Below, one piece after another: positions 10,741 through 19,496 of a stretch of DNA of 64,000 nucleotides. Each line of letters starts with the position of its first letter. Positions within the stretch are counted from its first letter, which is position 1. Source of the stretch: Zygosaccharomyces rouxii (lineage: Eukaryota; Ascomycota; Saccharomycetes; Saccharomycetales; Saccharomycetaceae); NCBI RefSeq assembly GCF_000026365.1, contig NC_012993.1:1302001-1366000 (forward strand), written 5' to 3'. The position numbers and the translations under genes were made by a program. The notes under the pieces were generated by a model. It was not told the origin of the DNA and did no database searches. It saw only the letters and a list, made by a program, of their open reading frames with translations.

Positions 10741-10808
10741 TCCGCGCCACCCCTCGCTTGGAGAACCGACGCAAAATCAAAAGGCAAAAATCATTTTCCA
10801 AACAATAA

Positions 10809-10820
10809 ATGTATGGGTGT
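10809..10820 (-). promoter_or_regulatory. Rap1 site of RPL2
   Basis: ATGTATGGGTGT on the plus strand is the exact complement of the Rap1 consensus ACACCCATACAT. It lies about 315 bases upstream of the RPL2 ATG. Rap1 with Fhl1/Ifh1 drives ribosomal-protein gene transcription in this family. Confidence 0.75.
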
Positions 10821-11018
10821 AACAGTCACACAAAGGGATCGCGCTTCACGAGGCGCGTCATTTTTTTTCTAATTTATTTTTGTTTTGAAAAAAAGAAAAC
10901 TTCATGTATGGAAATGTAAATCGCGGGCATTTCCGAAGCTTCTATGCATATATTTGTTTTTCTCGTTTTATATCTATACGTCATATACAATTCTAGCTAT
11001 AACATCTATGTGATTTCT

Positions 11019-12032
11019 TTAAGCAGTCACCTTTTGACTTTGTGGGATTTGTTCCAGTTGTTGAGTATTTTCTGTAGCTTCTTGTAATTGGGCTTGTAAT
11101 TTTGATTGTGATATAGCATCAACATCTAATTGTTCAGTAGGTGGTGAGTCAGCCATACTTTGTACTTCCTTCAGTTTACTGAGACGAGCTTTTCTGATAG
11201 TAATCTTTTTACCATTAAACTTCTTCTTTGATAGTGCCGCCACCACATCATCTAAATTCTCCCTAGTCTTTACGGTAACCAATGCAGCCATAAAGTGACG
11301 ATGTAATTGTAAATGTTTACCCTTTGGTCTTGTTCTAAAGATCCAAATTTCATTGGGATAATAACTATCTAAATGATCACGAATTTCAATGTCATCGACA
11401 TCTTTAGGTAAATAACCCAGATAAAGAGTATCGTTAGAATAGGCCATCTCTTGAGGTGAAAGAGAGCTAGAGGCATTGGCTGCTGTAGTTGAAGCAGCAG
11501 CATTCCCAGGATTAGTCACATTGGTTCCGTCGTTGCCGCCAGCGGCTTCGGAATTTCTCTCTTGGTCGCCTTCTCTGTGTTCATGAGGTGAAGATTCATT
11601 GGATGCCTCGGGAACCGCTTCAGGAGAGGTACTATCACCTTGAGCGGCTAGATCTTCATTAAAAGGTCCAGATGCAGAAATTAAAACATCTCCAGATTCC
11701 TTTCTACTTCTTCTCAATTTAGAGAATGTTCTCGATTTACCTACTTTTCTAGAGACCCTTTCAGGAGAATAAGGTACGTATGGTTTCAATCTTAATTCTC
11801 TATCCTTAAAGAGTTGGCCATTTAACGATTCAATGGCTTCTTGGGCTTTCTCAGGATTTGGAAACTCGGCATAACCAATACCCAGGGGGCGCACTTGATT
11901 GTTTCTAAAGAAGCGCACCGTTTGGCTGGGGATAAGTACTGAGATCACTTGGAACTCTTTAAAATGTTCCAATAATTCATCCTCTGTAGTATTGAAATTT
12001 AAATTAGATACGTAAACTCTGTTGGCAGACAT
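11019..12032 (-). CDS. RRT5: Rrt5-like RNA-binding protein with two RRM domains
   Basis: The protein has 337 residues, against 289 in S. cerevisiae. RRM1 is at residues 5-87 with RNP2-like VYVSNL and RNP1-like IGYAEF; a degenerate second RRM occupies about 200-285 and opens with DTLYLGYL. A low-complexity Ser/Asn/Ala linker and a Gln-rich tail explain the extra length. S. cerevisiae RRT5 (YFR032C) is named for effects on rDNA transcription and is induced in sporulation; its molecular target is unknown. Identification combines the RRM arrangement with its exact place between RPL2 and RPL29. Confidence 0.85.
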   Translation of the reverse strand: MSANRVYVSNLNFNTTEDELLEHFKEFQVISVLIPSQTVRFFRNNQVRPLGIGYAEFPNPEKAQEAIESLNGQLFKDRELRLKPYVPYSPERVSRKVGKSRTFSKLRRSRKESGDVLISASGPFNEDLAAQGDSTSPEAVPEASNESSPHEHREGDQERNSEAAGGNDGTNVTNPGNAAASTTAANASSSLSPQEMAYSNDTLYLGYLPKDVDDIEIRDHLDSYYPNEIWIFRTRPKGKHLQLHRHFMAALVTVKTRENLDDVVAALSKKKFNGKKITIRKARLSKLKEVQSMADSPPTEQLDVDAISQSKLQAQLQEATENTQQLEQIPQSQKVTA

Positions 12033-12415
12033 TCCTTCTTTTATTATGTCGAAGTACCCAGAACAATAATAGTGATTGTCCTATGAATATTTTTTGAATA
12101 TAAAATAATATCCAGTTGTCTTTATTTATATTTTCAATACTATCATTGTCCTTATTATTTATTATATCTATTTCCCTGGACCAATTTCACGAATTACTGA
12201 CGCATGGCACAAAAACCAATGTAATACATTTTTTACACAATAAGAACAATAAAAATAACAATAACAATAGTAATATGAGAATATCGAAGACAATTTCAAA
12301 CAGTTAGGTTTATTCAACTAACACAAACACTTTAAAAGAGAAAAAAAATTATATATGCTATTGATATACCTTTACACAAGAAGATCGACTTTCCCCCTAA
12401 AGATTAACCGCTAAC
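12033..12415. other. Intergenic gap: RRT5 promoter and RPL29 3' region
   Basis: AT-rich DNA with an (AATAAC)-like simple stretch around 12240-12275. A 63-codon plus-strand ORF at 12116-12307 is low complexity and is not called. No regulatory site stands out. Confidence 0.45.
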
Positions 12416-12595
12416 TTAGTTCTTAGCAGCGGCCAAAGCTCTAGCAGTACCGTGCAAAGCGTGCTTGTGGTTTCTTCTAAACTTTGGGTCCACACCCTTT
12501 AGAGAAGGGTACTTGAAGGTCTTAGGCTTCTTGATACCGTTCTTGTGAGCCTTCTTAGCTTGGTTGTGGTTCGTATGGTTCTTCGACTTAGCCAT
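12416..12595 (-). CDS. RPL29: 60S ribosomal protein L29 (eL29)
   Basis: Reading the minus strand from the ATG at 12595 gives a 59-residue, very basic protein starting [20 protein letters not shown] and ending in an Ala-rich tail with final Lys-Asn. S. cerevisiae Rpl29 also has 59 residues. eL29 is a small non-essential 60S protein that helps subunit joining. It is the YFR032C-A homologue, between RRT5 and QCR6 as in S. cerevisiae. A Rap1-type site lies about 250 bases upstream. Confidence 0.97.
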   Translation of the reverse strand: MAKSKNHTNHNQAKKAHKNGIKKPKTFKYPSLKGVDPKFRRNHKHALHGTARALAAAKN

Positions 12596-13218
12596 TTTGG
12601 TTCACTTGGTTTTCTGTCTAGTCGTCAAGACCTTGATGTAGTAAAAAGGGACGACTGCTACTATGTAGAGTATCCTATACTAATTTTCGCTTGAGACTAT
12701 GCTACCAATGCCATGCCTGTGGTCGATTGCATGGCGATGGACAAAATTTCATTGAGTCTGTTTGGATCCGTGCACTGAAAAAAAAATTGAAATATTTTTC
12801 TTTTCAAAACTTCGATGGTGTACAGATGTATATACTTGGATGTACGGATGCACGTCACTCGACATTTAACATGTGATCTTGTGTACACGTGACTTTGTCT
12901 CGACTACAGATACACACAGTAGGAGCGATAGACGCTGATATCGGATTTTAGTACTGATCTGATTAGATCTACTTGATATTGTAGAAATTGATCGACGAAT
13001 AATAGTAATGAATAAATAAATTATCGGCAATTTACATAGAAAGACGTCCTAATGAATATGCATCGAGTGATAATAGTAATAATAATAATGAAAGAATACG
13101 TCTGGTCTTTCCTCCTGTCATCTAATCGTTTTCTCTTTAAATAATCACTTTTGATTTTGTTTTGTTTTTTTTTTCTTGGAATCGGTTTATCTTGAATCTT
13201 ATCTTTTATTCACATGGC
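12596..13218. other. Intergenic gap: RPL29 promoter and QCR6 3' region
   Basis: The gap contains the Rap1-type site and a CACGTG box (12886-12891). The rest is AT-rich, with TAATAATAATAA-type simple sequence near 13070-13090 and a T-rich tract near 13155-13175. No further gene is seen. Confidence 0.5.
12840..12851 (-). promoter_or_regulatory. Rap1-type site of RPL29
   Basis: ATGTACGGATGC is close to the complement of the Rap1 consensus, with the CCGTACAT half common at ribosomal-protein promoters. It lies about 245 bases upstream of the RPL29 ATG. A CACGTG (12886-12891) lies 35 bases further upstream. Confidence 0.55.
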
Positions 13219-13626
13219 TTATTTCAACTTGCTGAATAGTCTTGGTGCAGCACAGTTGTCAACATAGTGAGTCAAATGGAAGAATTCTTCAACACAGTCT
13301 TCTTTGTACTCAGCATCTTCGTAACCTGGCTGCTCTTCGGCCTTGTGAACTCTTTCAACACATTCCATAAAGTGGTGAGTCAATTCTTTACCTTCTGGAG
13401 TATTTGCGCATTCATCTCTTAGAGAATCCAATGGATCGCCTCCTTCTTCTTCGTCTTCGTCTTCTTCGTCTTCGTCTTCTTCGTCTTCATCTTCTTCCTC
13501 GTCGTCACCACCTTCGCTGTCACCACCTTCTTCTTCACCACCTTCTTCTTCGTCTTCTGCTCTGGCAACAGTTGGTGTAAAGGATTCTTTCAATTCTTCC
13601 AAATATTCCGTAATGGCGCTAATCAT
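13219..13626 (-). CDS. QCR6: Ubiquinol-cytochrome c reductase subunit 6 (hinge protein)
   Basis: The protein has 135 residues. A short hydrophobic N-terminal segment is followed by an Asp/Glu-rich stretch of about 45 residues and a conserved C-terminal hinge domain with paired cysteines (segments CANTPEGKE, CVERV, DCVEEFFHLTHYVDNC). Qcr6 is the acidic subunit of respiratory complex III on the intermembrane-space side and assists cytochrome c1-cytochrome c interaction. I chose the ATG at 13626; the preceding codon is GTG. A HAP site and a CACGTG box lie upstream. It is the YFR033C homologue, next to PHO4 (YFR034C). Confidence 0.96.
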   Translation of the reverse strand: MISAITEYLEELKESFTPTVARAEDEEEGGEEEGGDSEGGDDEEEDEDEEDEDEEDEDEEEGGDPLDSLRDECANTPEGKELTHHFMECVERVHKAEEQPGYEDAEYKEDCVEEFFHLTHYVDNCAAPRLFSKLK

Positions 13627-14164
13627 CACTATAAAACTATTATTGTTGAGGAAAAGGAATTGGGAGGGAGAAAACCGTATGTAAGCCCGCCTTGGTTGAA
13701 TACGACTATAATCAATTAGCTATAGCTCCTTCTAAAATTTTGGTTTGAGCATCCAGAGTTGTTTCGTCAGTTTTCCTAATTTCTTGTTATGCTGGAAAAA
13801 AAAAATAAGCGGGAAGCGAAATTGTTTTCCAGCAATTTCATTGGTTCAAGAAGAGAATAAAGCGTGATATTCACGTGTAGCTCAAAGTACATAATACAGT
13901 AGTAGAATCGCAGAACTAACGTTCACACTACCCCATTTATAATCCTCTAATATCCACCTTCTGGTATGTCGAATTTTGGTCTTGTTCCGCTGTCCCCGGT
14001 CATGTGCTTTTGGTCGCTATGTACGAGCGTGTTTAACCGCCTGTCTCTCCTACTGTACTATAATATAATAAGCGCTAATATTACAAATGTCATACTTAAT
14101 CCCATTTATTAAACAAAAGAGGAATAAAATAAAATAATCAATAAAACATCATTAATCACCGCAT
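13627..14164. other. Intergenic gap: QCR6 promoter and PHO4 3' region
   Basis: The QCR6-proximal part holds the HAP and CACGTG sites. The remainder, up to the PHO4 stop, is AT-rich with a short A tract near 13797-13806. No ORF or RNA gene is supported. Confidence 0.5.
13838..13877 (-). promoter_or_regulatory. HAP2/3/4/5 (CCAAT) site and CACGTG box of QCR6
   Basis: TCATTGGT at 13838-13845 reads ACCAATGA on the coding strand, an exact HAP-complex consensus, about 210 bases from the QCR6 ATG. TCACGTG at 13871-13877 is a Cbf1-type box. HAP plus Cbf1 sites are typical of respiratory-chain genes in yeasts. Confidence 0.6.
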
Positions 14165-15616
14165 CTAGTGCTTCTCACGTGTTTGCTCCAGTAATTGCTT
14201 GATATAAGTACACGCCAGTTCCACTGTTGTGGCTTTGGATGGAATACTAACAGCATCCTTTATTTCTGGCGGGAGTAGTGCATTTAATTCTGCCAGAGCA
14301 AAATTTAACCTGTTCCTTCTACCTTGTTCCGCCACCTTATGTACTTCACGCTTACTGTATTCGTCTTCCTCACCGGGGCTAGCAGCACCAGGCGCATTCC
14401 CATTGAGACTTACACTCGAAGATCGACTTGTCTTACTTCTCACACGGTGAATACCTTCTTGTCTTGGCGGCTCTGCTGTGACTGCAGCCGCAGTTGCTGC
14501 CGCTACCGATGATGATGATGACGTTGAATTAGAATTTGCAGTTGATAACTGCGAATTACGAACTTGTGGCCTTGATTGACTAACACTGTGCCTTGGTCTG
14601 ATGACGGGTGATTCCGTCGCACGCCAAATTTTACTACCATTATCATTACCGTTGTTGTTGTTATTATCATTGCTATTGTTATTGTGATCATTATTTCCAT
14701 TAGTCAGGTCAGTTTCCAACGTGCCGTCTGGTGACTGTGATTTATCAGGACTGCCGCTCCTTGGTCTGTTTGAGGGTAAAATTACCTTTGGATAATTCAT
14801 TAGAGTAGCCGGGGTCACTTTTGATTCTGGCGAAGACGGTACACCAGCATCGGGCGATGGATATTCTTCACCCGCTGGTGCCTGGTGGTGGTTCTGGTTG
14901 ATATGATTTAACGGTAAGCCATTTTCTGGTAATTTAAATATTAAATCGTCCCATGAATTATTACTATTACAGTTTTTCAAATACTCCGATGAATAGCGTC
15001 TTCTTGATGTTAAATTTGGACTGTTTTTGACCACTTTACTCGATGCGCTATTAACCGGAACTCTTTTACCTCTCACAGAAGTAGTTGACGCCGTTCTTCT
15101 CGATACGCTCGATTCAGGCAGGGCAAAGTTCAACATTTGCTGCTGATCCGATGCAACTAATGCAGGAGAGGTCAACGGAGAGAACTGGCTATTAACATTT
15201 CTATTACTATTCTTCTTTGTCTTGAATCCGCCACTACTAGCACCTAGAAATGGAGTATTCGAATTTGAATTCGAGCACGCACTACCACCTAGAAATGGAG
15301 TAGCGTTAGCACTTACGCTGCTGGGATGATTAGGAACTACCATTGGTGACCCCATCGGTGAAAAAACCATATCGGGCCTTACATGACCTTGACCCAGTTG
15401 TACTTGCTGCTGCTGCTGCTGCTGTTGTTGTTGGTTGTCATTTCTATTCTCGAACAGCGTATGTGACAGTTGGTCTAAATCCACTTGCATGGACTGCCAT
15501 TCTACTTTCCCCTGTGAATCATGTTTCTCGTTTAAATAGTCATCAACTTGGTCTAATATGCTCTTTGCTGGATGTATATCGGTTGTGTATCCTTCAGATG
15601 GACCCTTAGTCTCCAT
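14165..15616 (-). CDS. PHO4: Pho4-type bHLH transcription factor for phosphate starvation
   Basis: The protein has 483 residues, longer than the 312 of S. cerevisiae Pho4 because of Asn/Ser/Gln-rich insertions, including an 11-Gln run (bases about 15404-15436). The bHLH domain is at the extreme C-terminus; its basic region holds the His, Glu and Arg-Arg contacts for CACGTG (HKVAEQGRRNR), and helix 2 opens PSKATTVELACTYI. Pho4 activates phosphatase and phosphate-transport genes when Pho80-Pho85 is inactive. Several Ser-Pro dipeptides could be Pho85 targets, but this is inference. Homologue of YFR034C, in place after QCR6. Confidence 0.93.
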   Translation of the reverse strand: METKGPSEGYTTDIHPAKSILDQVDDYLNEKHDSQGKVEWQSMQVDLDQLSHTLFENRNDNQQQQQQQQQQVQLGQGHVRPDMVFSPMGSPMVVPNHPSSVSANATPFLGGSACSNSNSNTPFLGASSGGFKTKKNSNRNVNSQFSPLTSPALVASDQQQMLNFALPESSVSRRTASTTSVRGKRVPVNSASSKVVKNSPNLTSRRRYSSEYLKNCNSNNSWDDLIFKLPENGLPLNHINQNHHQAPAGEEYPSPDAGVPSSPESKVTPATLMNYPKVILPSNRPRSGSPDKSQSPDGTLETDLTNGNNDHNNNSNDNNNNNGNDNGSKIWRATESPVIRPRHSVSQSRPQVRNSQLSTANSNSTSSSSSVAAATAAAVTAEPPRQEGIHRVRSKTSRSSSVSLNGNAPGAASPGEEDEYSKREVHKVAEQGRRNRLNFALAELNALLPPEIKDAVSIPSKATTVELACTYIKQLLEQTREKH

Positions 15617-16049
15617 TATTTGACTTCAGAGACTGTGGCTAAAGCTATTCTACACTAGAAATTTCTATCCTCCCTCTTCTCTTCCTTTCTCTTGTGATGT
15701 TTTTGTTATATAGTCCGCGCCGCCTAATGATAAGGTAAGCCGTACAGTCACTATGTAGCACTCTCAGCACGACTATATACTAAAGTTACAATTACAAGTA
15801 CAATGAGATACAACTATACATACAGTAACAAATATGTCAAAAAGAATGGAGAACTATGTCTCTTTTTTTTGTCAGACCCTGGATGACTGAAAAATTCCTT
15901 GACGCGTATTCGGGTCATGCTATTAATTCATTTCCCGTTAGATAATCTATGTATTGATGACCACGTTTCTCTCTTTTCTCTATAAGCTACTTGTTGAAAG
16001 TCTTTGACTTCTCCATAGCATGGTGATAAATAATTCCACGTGATTCGGA
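15617..16049. other. Intergenic gap: PHO4 promoter and FAF1 3' region
   Basis: The gap contains a single ACGCGT (15902-15907) and a CACGTG (16037-16042, just beyond the FAF1 stop). CACGTG could allow Pho4 autoregulation, but it lies over 400 bases from the PHO4 ATG. No gene is seen. Confidence 0.4.
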
Positions 16050-16961
16050 CTAGCTTTTACTTATACGGTCGATATCCTTAGGAGAAATCTTCAGACCATG
16101 ACGAGTAGATTTACCAACACTTTGTACTTTAAGTCCTCTCTGTCTGCGGGCTTTCCGCTGCTTTTCCTTGGTTTTAATAGTAGTACCGATACGACGTTCG
16201 ATGTCGTTCTTATAGGTAGACTCAATTCTCCGAAATTGTCCCTTCTTAGTTCTTGACAGAATGATACCAGCGTCCTTGGCCTCTTCTTCATGTCTCTGGA
16301 TTTTGTGTAGATGTTTGTTAATCATACCCTTACGCACATGCATAGGCACTTTCTCTAACTTCGGAGAATTCCCGTTGGTTGTAGATAGATGGTTTAAATG
16401 CATTTCAAGTGCTCTAGCTCTGGATTTACCATGAATTTGGGCATTAGGTTCAGTTGATGGATCCAACGCACTCAGCAGGTGTGATTCGTGTAAAAACTTC
16501 TGAAGTTCAACGTCATTCTTTATATTTTGATGTTCGAGGTCGGAGTCTGAATCAGACTCGGGCTTTGAATCCTTATTGTTCAATGGTGTATCCCTCAGAG
16601 GTTTACCACTTCGTAGCAGTTTCTGTTCTTTTTTTGATGGTGGTTCATAGGTGCCGCTGGGATCTTGGAATTTAATCACTTTAGGAGCGGATCTGGTAAC
16701 GGAGGGGGTATACTTATCGCCTTCGAGATTTTCCTCGTCATCATCATCTTCTTCTTCTTCTTCTTCCTCTAGTTCCTCATCACTCTCATCCTCTTTTTCA
16801 CTAAATCCTTTGAAACTTTCTTGACTTGAACTTTCCTCATCGCTTGATTCGTTGTCAATATTTTTGGTCTTGTCTTCGAATCCCATTGATTCTAACGAGC
16901 CAAACTGAGCTTCAAAGGCTCTTCGTTGCTGCTCAAGCATTTTGGCGTAATCGTCAGACAT
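16050..16961 (-). CDS. FAF1: 40S ribosome assembly factor Faf1
   Basis: The protein has 303 residues. Near the N-terminus is the conserved segment FEAQFGSLESMGFEDKTKNI. An acidic Glu/Asp-rich region occupies about residues 45-75, and a strongly basic C-terminal third follows, typical of pre-rRNA-binding assembly factors. Faf1 is needed for early 18S rRNA processing together with Krr1 in the nucleolus. The ATG at 16961 is chosen because the frame further upstream has no ATG. PAC and RRPE motifs in the upstream gap fit a ribosome-biogenesis gene. YIL019W homologue, divergent from HIS6 (YIL020C). Confidence 0.9.
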   Translation of the reverse strand: MSDDYAKMLEQQRRAFEAQFGSLESMGFEDKTKNIDNESSDEESSSQESFKGFSEKEDESDEELEEEEEEEDDDDEENLEGDKYTPSVTRSAPKVIKFQDPSGTYEPPSKKEQKLLRSGKPLRDTPLNNKDSKPESDSDSDLEHQNIKNDVELQKFLHESHLLSALDPSTEPNAQIHGKSRARALEMHLNHLSTTNGNSPKLEKVPMHVRKGMINKHLHKIQRHEEEAKDAGIILSRTKKGQFRRIESTYKNDIERRIGTTIKTKEKQRKARRQRGLKVQSVGKSTRHGLKISPKDIDRISKS

Positions 16962-17032
16962 CTTTTCGACGGTATTCTTTCCCAATACTATTACTATTTG
17001 TTAGTAGAAATGAGATGAGATGAGCTTATTTG

Positions 17033-17051
17033 AAAAATTTCCGCTCATCGC
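17033..17051 (-). promoter_or_regulatory. RRPE and PAC motifs of FAF1
   Basis: AAAAATTT (17033-17040) matches the ribosomal RNA processing element. GCTCATCGC (17043-17051) is the complement of GCGATGAGC, the PAC core bound by Dot6/Tod6. They are adjacent and 70-90 bases from the FAF1 ATG, the usual arrangement at ribosome-biogenesis genes. The divergent HIS6 shares this gap. Confidence 0.6.
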
Positions 17052-17115
17052 CTACATACATGTATACAGTTAAGGTATACGGACAGGCAGGTATACAAGC
17101 TTACTATCCTAGAAA

Positions 17116-17889
17116 ATGACTAAATTTGCTGGTTGTATTGATTTGCATGGAGGTGAGGTTAAGCAAATTGTTGGCGGTACTCTCACGGAGAAGGATGATT
17201 CACTAAGAACTAATTTTGTATCTAAGCATAAATCCGACTATTATGCTTCACTTTACAAAAAGTATAACGTTACAGGATGCCATGTAATCAAATTGGGTCC
17301 CAACAATGACGAAGCTGCTAAACTAGCTCTTCAGGCGGCACCCAAGTTTTTGCAAGTTGGCGGTGGCATTAACGACACAAATTGTCTGGAGTGGTTAGAA
17401 TACGCAAGTAAAATTATAGTTACTAGTTGGCTATTTGATAAACAGGGACATTTCCAATTGGATAATTTGAAAAAAATCTCACAATTGTGTGGTAGGAATA
17501 GGTTAGTTGTCGATTTGAGTTGTAGAAGGGTTAATGACGGCTGGGTAGTCGCAATGAATAAATGGCAAACTCTAACGGATTTACCACTTAACAGAGAAAC
17601 ATTAAAATCTCTAAGTGCGTACACAGATGAGTTTCTAATACATGCCGCTGATGTAGAAGGTCTTTGTCGTGGAATTGATGAAGAATTGGTCTCGCAGCTA
17701 TCACAGTGGACTGAAGATCTTGATGTTAAGATAGTTTATGCTGGTGGTGCTAAGAGTGTTCAAGATTTGCAGCTGGTTGATAAATTGAGCAAGGGCAAGG
17801 TTGACCTAACTTTTGGTAGCTCTCTTGATATTTTTGGCGGATCCTTGGTTAAGTTTCAGGATTGCATCGAATGGAATAAAACGCATTAA
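17116..17889 (+). CDS. HIS6: ProFAR isomerase, histidine biosynthesis
   Basis: The protein has 257 residues (S. cerevisiae His6 has 261). It begins [18 protein letters not shown], the fungal HisA-type TIM-barrel opening with a catalytic Asp, and ends with a phosphate-binding [12 protein letters not shown] segment. It converts ProFAR to PRFAR, the fourth step of histidine synthesis, in the cytosol. It is divergent from FAF1 and convergent with RPB3, as YIL019W-YIL020C-YIL021W in S. cerevisiae. I found no clear Gcn4 site in the short shared promoter. Confidence 0.96.
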   Translation: MTKFAGCIDLHGGEVKQIVGGTLTEKDDSLRTNFVSKHKSDYYASLYKKYNVTGCHVIKLGPNNDEAAKLALQAAPKFLQVGGGINDTNCLEWLEYASKIIVTSWLFDKQGHFQLDNLKKISQLCGRNRLVVDLSCRRVNDGWVVAMNKWQTLTDLPLNRETLKSLSAYTDEFLIHAADVEGLCRGIDEELVSQLSQWTEDLDVKIVYAGGAKSVQDLQLVDKLSKGKVDLTFGSSLDIFGGSLVKFQDCIEWNKTH

Positions 17890-17951
17890 TTCTTGGAGCT
17901 TTCTTTTTTCTTTTATCTACATATACGTATACATACAACACAACATGGTAT

Positions 17952-18878
17952 TCACCACGAATCGTCATAGACGCCAGAACCTCCAGTCGCACCGTAGGGA
18001 TAGTCATCACCATTCATCATGGTATCGCCATCACCCACTGCGCCCATTGGAGCACCACTTGCAAAATTAACTTTGTCTTGGTCCATTTGCGTTAATGCAA
18101 GTAAAATGGAGGCAACTTTCTTCTGCAAAGTATCAATACCACGTAAGACTACTTGGTCAGTGCTTAAAGATCCAACAGATTCTACATTCATGTAAAAGGT
18201 ATTGGCTGTTGCCCTATAATCAAATGGTTCGCCTTCATTTGGTGGATCTTCGTATTCACTATTTTTCGATAATGGCCACTCCTTAGCAGGATCCTGTTCA
18301 TGCCAATATTCCGTGTGCTTCAATTTATTCCAAGGATCGTACTCAAATTCTATAGCTGCTGATGGTCCCCATTTAGCGTGTTCTTTAGCGATACCTTTCT
18401 TTGCCACACATTTTAGTGTTAATTCTTGACCCTTTCTCAGTTTACAGATTAAAACACCATTTCCCTCCTTATCTTGAATTATTGGATGACCTAGATTACG
18501 TCCCATCAAGTTGGAAACAATAACTAAATCCTTTGCATAGACATTTGTTGTACTTTCACTTTCACCAATAGCTTGTAACGTTAGGACGACTGAACATTTA
18601 TCACAATGGTCTTCACAGAAACAATCACGACAGTACTCCAGTTGCTCAATATCCGTACTCTGTAATGGAATCAGCCCCAGTCTGTGGGCAATAAATTCGT
18701 CCGCAAGAACACTTGTATTGGTTTCCACTTCTACAGAATCTATGGCTAGAGTGGGAATTTCTGCAATCATCACTCGCCTTAGCGAGTTAGCCATGGCAAG
18801 CTCTACATGTGATAAAATGAAGTCCACATTCTCCCTGGTAGCCTCTCTAATCTTAACTTGGGGTCCTTCTTCACTCAT
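17952..18878 (-). CDS. RPB3: RNA polymerase II subunit Rpb3
   Basis: The protein has 308 residues (318 in S. cerevisiae). An alpha-like N-terminal dimerisation region holds the alpha motif [17 protein letters not shown] at residues 31-47, and the zinc-binding loop has Cys86, Cys88, Cys92 and Cys95. The tail is Gly/Asp-rich. Rpb3 pairs with Rpb11 to nucleate Pol II assembly. YIL021W homologue, next to HIS6. The ATG at 18878 opens [13 protein letters not shown], matching the family N-terminus. Confidence 0.97.
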   Translation of the reverse strand: MSEEGPQVKIREATRENVDFILSHVELAMANSLRRVMIAEIPTLAIDSVEVETNTSVLADEFIAHRLGLIPLQSTDIEQLEYCRDCFCEDHCDKCSVVLTLQAIGESESTTNVYAKDLVIVSNLMGRNLGHPIIQDKEGNGVLICKLRKGQELTLKCVAKKGIAKEHAKWGPSAAIEFEYDPWNKLKHTEYWHEQDPAKEWPLSKNSEYEDPPNEGEPFDYRATANTFYMNVESVGSLSTDQVVLRGIDTLQKKVASILLALTQMDQDKVNFASGAPMGAVGDGDTMMNGDDYPYGATGGSGVYDDSW

Positions 18879-19074
18879 TTTCTGCCACTTGAATTCTTTT
18901 CACCCTCGATTACACTTAAAGTCTGGTGAACTTTGAGTACATGTTGAACTTGATTTGAAAAAAGTGCTTAACATAAGAAATGCTGCCTAAAGGAACGAAA
19001 AGACGTAAATCACAGAAAACGGATTTTGGGATCGATTGGACTAGATTACTAGCAAATAGATCGTCTCTGATAAT

Positions 19075-19431
19075 ATGAGCGGATTGTATCCTATACCTGA
19101 CACAAGGTTTGAGAGCACATTTAAAAGAGCATTAAATCGAGAAGCTGAAAAGCAGAGAACTCTACAATGGAAAAAGATGGGGGTTGAAGACCCGCTAGTG
19201 ATTAATCAATTGCAAAAGAACCAGCCTGTTAAAATTAATAGTTATGTGGTTTGTAAAGTAGTGGCAAGAGACGTTATATTTATGCCTCTCGTTCAAGGTC
19301 TCTTATGGACTAGTCTTCTAATCACGATGAAACCTTGGTTAAGAAGCGTGATTCAAAACGGTAGAAAATTCGGTACTTTTATCTATAGGACGGTACTGGG
19401 TACTGATCTAATTAAAAAGAAGCAAGTATAG
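19075..19431 (+). CDS. Unrecognised small protein with one hydrophobic segment (118 aa)
   Basis: I do not recognise this gene. The 118-residue frame starts with ATG, begins MSGLYPIPDTRFES, has a basic amphipathic N-terminal half, one hydrophobic segment at about residues 66-87 and a basic C-terminus (IKKKQV). It is divergent from RPB3 with 196 bases between, and convergent with TIM44. Composition and codon usage look like a real protein. The single membrane segment with flanking basic residues would suit a mitochondrial or endoplasmic-reticulum membrane protein, but no motif shows this. S. cerevisiae has no gene between YIL021W and YIL022C that I can match. Confidence 0.6.
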   Translation: MSGLYPIPDTRFESTFKRALNREAEKQRTLQWKKMGVEDPLVINQLQKNQPVKINSYVVCKVVARDVIFMPLVQGLLWTSLLITMKPWLRSVIQNGRKFGTFIYRTVLGTDLIKKKQV

Positions 19432-19496
19432 GAAATTACATGACATACAATATTATTTACAGAAGGAAAAAAATTGTTTATGATGTAGCTTCGAAT

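Larger units (their letters stand above)
10497..11018. other. Intergenic gap: RPL2 promoter and RRT5 3' region
   Basis: The gap holds the GC-rich block and the Rap1 site listed separately, followed by A/T-rich DNA up to the RRT5 stop. A 92-codon minus-strand ORF at 10509-10787 runs through the GC-rich block and resembles no protein; I treat it as chance. Confidence 0.5.

Noticed and set aside
10509..10787. 92-codon minus-strand ORF upstream of RPL2
   Set aside because: It runs through the GC-rich block, where stop codons are rarer, is Arg-rich without pattern, and ends just before the RPL2 ATG. It resembles no protein.
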